Part shown: piece by piece, positions 7,138 to 8,199 of the stretch
How the letters are laid out: the number at the start of each line of letters is the position of its first letter
Position numbering within the stretch: position 1 is the first letter of the stretch
NCBI GenBank assembly: GCA_900543325.1
Contig: UQQU01000104.1
Span: 1 to 8,199 of the forward strand
Source: an uncultured Clostridium sp.
GTDB lineage: Bacteria > Bacillota > Clostridia > Clostridiales > Clostridiaceae
DNA length: 8,199 nt
Reading direction: 5' to 3'
Program-made: the position numbers and the translations under genes
The notes under the pieces: generated by a model
Database searches by the model: none
What the model saw: the letters and a program-made list of their open reading frames with translations, nothing else
What the model was told of the DNA's origin: nothing

Positions 7138-8058
7138 ATGAATAAAGATTTATTACGTATGGATAATCTTTCAAAAGAAGAAATTTTAGATATATTAAAT
7201 CTTGCTGATCAATTAAAATATGAACAAAAACATGGCATAGAACATCATTTACTAAAAGGCAAATCTTTAGGAATGATTTTTGAAAAAGCATCAACTCGTA
7301 CAAGGGTTTCTTTTGAAGTTGGAATGTATCAGCTTGGTGGACATCCTCTATTCTTAAGCTCTAAAGATTTGCAAATAGGTCGTGGAGAACCTATTCAAGA
7401 TACTGCTAGAGTTCTATCTAGATACTTAGATGGGATTATGATAAGAACATTTTCTCAAAAAGAAATTGAAACTTTAGCTGAATGTTCATCTATTCCTATA
7501 ATTAACGGATTAACAGACGATGAGCATCCATGCCAAATTTTAGCAGATTTAATGACTATAAGAGAAAAGAAACTTATTCTTGAGGGATTAAAAGTTGCAT
7601 ATATTGGTGATGGTAATAATATGTGTAATTCTTTAATTGTTGGTTGTTTAACTTTAGGTATGAATGTAGCAATTGCTAATCCTATTGGCTATAAACCACC
7701 TAAATATTATATTGAAAAAGGTATTTTATTAGCTAAAGAAAATGGAGTTTCTTTCGAAATGACTGAAGATCCAGCTGAAGCTATAAAAAATGCTGATGTA
7801 ATTATAACTGATGTTTGGGCTAGTATGGGACAAGAAGACGAAGCTAAAAAACGTCAGATTGCTTTCAAAGGCTATCAAGTTAATTCAGAAATTCTGAAAT
7901 TAGCAAATAATGATGCTATTGTTCTTCATTGTCTTCCAGCTCACAGAGAAGAGGAAATTACTGAAGAGGTTATTGAAGCTAATTCTGATGTAATCTTTGA
8001 AGAAGCTGAAAATAGACTTCACGCTCAAAAAGCAGTATTAGTCAAATTATTATCTTAG
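7138..8058 (+). CDS. argF: Ornithine carbamoyltransferase, biosynthetic
   Basis: Makes citrulline from ornithine and carbamoyl phosphate, feeding ArgG. The 306-residue protein has the carbamoyl-phosphate loop STRTR at 52-56, HPCQ at 130-133, the ornithine-side segment DVWASMGQE at 225-233 and the conserved HCLPAHR at 264-270. The SMG loop fits ornithine rather than aspartate or putrescine carbamoyltransferase. No arcA, arcC or arcD neighbours are seen, so a biosynthetic rather than arginine-deiminase role is inferred from context. The start is supported by AAAAGGGGG 8 nt upstream, and the gene follows argD by 21 nt. It is the last gene of the operon in the window; carAB, which would supply carbamoyl phosphate, is not present here. 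Confidence 0.96.
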   Translation: MNKDLLRMDNLSKEEILDILNLADQLKYEQKHGIEHHLLKGKSLGMIFEKASTRTRVSFEVGMYQLGGHPLFLSSKDLQIGRGEPIQDTARVLSRYLDGIMIRTFSQKEIETLAECSSIPIINGLTDDEHPCQILADLMTIREKKLILEGLKVAYIGDGNNMCNSLIVGCLTLGMNVAIANPIGYKPPKYYIEKGILLAKENGVSFEMTEDPAEAIKNADVIITDVWASMGQEDEAKKRQIAFKGYQVNSEILKLANNDAIVLHCLPAHREEEITEEVIEANSDVIFEEAENRLHAQKAVLVKLLS

Positions 8059-8117
8059 GGCTTAGATGCCGTGATGACGAAAATTAATGATATTCCCTCC
8101 AGAAATGGTGTAAATTT

Positions 8118-8195
8118 CGTTAAGAATTTATATCTTCCTTTCCATAAAAACTGCTAAAGCTTCGAAAGTCACTTTGTTCCCTCAGCTTCTTAACG
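8118..8195. repeat. 9-bp inverted repeat pair downstream of argF
   Basis: CGTTAAGAA at 8118-8126 is the exact reverse complement of TTCTTAACG at 8187-8195, with 60 nt between. It could be the base of a structured RNA or the ends of a small repeat element. It competes with a second nested pairing at 8150-8199, so both cannot form fully at once. The match is certain; significance is not. Confidence 0.45.
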
Positions 8196-8199
8196 CAGT
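8150..8199. repeat. Nested stem-loop at the window edge
   Basis: Three nested complementary pairs are visible: ACTGC 8150-8154 with GCAGT 8195-8199, AAGCT 8157-8161 with AGCTT 8184-8188, and AAAG 8165-8168 with CTTT 8172-8175 around a 3-nt loop. Internal loops separate them. The outermost pair ends exactly at the window edge, so it may extend further. It could act on either strand. Confidence 0.35.

Larger units (their letters stand above)
8059..8199. other. Region downstream of argF, no + strand gene and no clear terminator
   Basis: I find no gene on the + strand and no stem followed by a T tract, so the operon end is not marked by a recognisable intrinsic terminator inside the window. A weak 5-bp stem (8102-8106 with 8114-8118) is not followed by Ts. 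The region does contain inverted repeats and a short open frame on the minus strand, listed separately. It is cut by the window edge. Confidence 0.6.
8084..8199 (-). other. Short minus-strand reading frame, possible repeat or gene remnant
   Basis: Reading inward from the right edge, the minus strand is open for 25 codons (8197 down to 8123), with a peptide ending FRSFSSFYGKEDINS before a TAA at 8122-8120. The same frame then continues as RNLHHFWREYH to a second TAA at 8086-8084. A single T-to-C change in the first stop would join the two parts. No start codon is inside the window. I do not recognise a protein family. I have an unverified recollection of similar short hypothetical peptides in clostridial genomes, which would suggest a dispersed element with this copy interrupted. 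It may equally be non-coding structured DNA read by chance. Confidence 0.2.

Noticed and set aside
1..8199. CRISPR array, tRNA, rRNA, transposase or phage genes
   Set aside because: I saw no regularly spaced repeats, no transposase or integrase motifs, and no tRNA- or rRNA-like stretches on either strand.

Overview
The window is AT-rich, uses AGA/ATA-type codons, has strong purine-rich ribosome binding sites and very short gaps between genes. This points to a low-GC Firmicute, most likely a Clostridium-like anaerobe; I cannot name the species from sequence alone. The window is almost entirely one co-directional arginine biosynthesis operon on the + strand, in the order argG, argH, argC, argJ, argB, argD, argF. 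Every gene is full length with its family motifs intact.

Layout: 1-84 is the leader of argG, with a small stem-loop and no convincing complete promoter. argG and argH (85-2710) encode the last two steps, citrulline to argininosuccinate to arginine. argC, argJ, argB and argD (2698-7116) encode the acetylated route from glutamate to ornithine. argF (7138-8058) encodes ornithine carbamoyltransferase. Gaps are +1, -13 (overlap), +17, +81, +22 and +21 nt. The one break in this packing is the 81-nt argJ-argB gap. It holds a perfect, GC-rich 25-26 bp hairpin followed by a T tract and then at once by the argB ribosome binding site and a TTG start.

How the genes work together: ArgJ makes N-acetylglutamate and/or recycles the acetyl group. 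ArgB phosphorylates N-acetylglutamate, ArgC reduces it, ArgD transaminates it, and ArgJ releases ornithine. ArgF, ArgG and ArgH then finish arginine. No argA, argE, carAB or argR lies in the window. The use of ArgJ implies the cyclic (acetyl-recycling) pathway. ArgB has the N-terminal helix and C-terminal signature typical of arginine-inhibited acetylglutamate kinases, so feedback control probably acts there.

The last 141 bases (8059-8199) contain no + strand gene and no clear terminator. They hold inverted repeats and a short minus-strand reading frame that runs in from the window edge; this may be a dispersed clostridial repeat or a gene remnant. I see no novel enzymatic system. The parts most worth a second look are the hairpin inside the operon and this downstream element.
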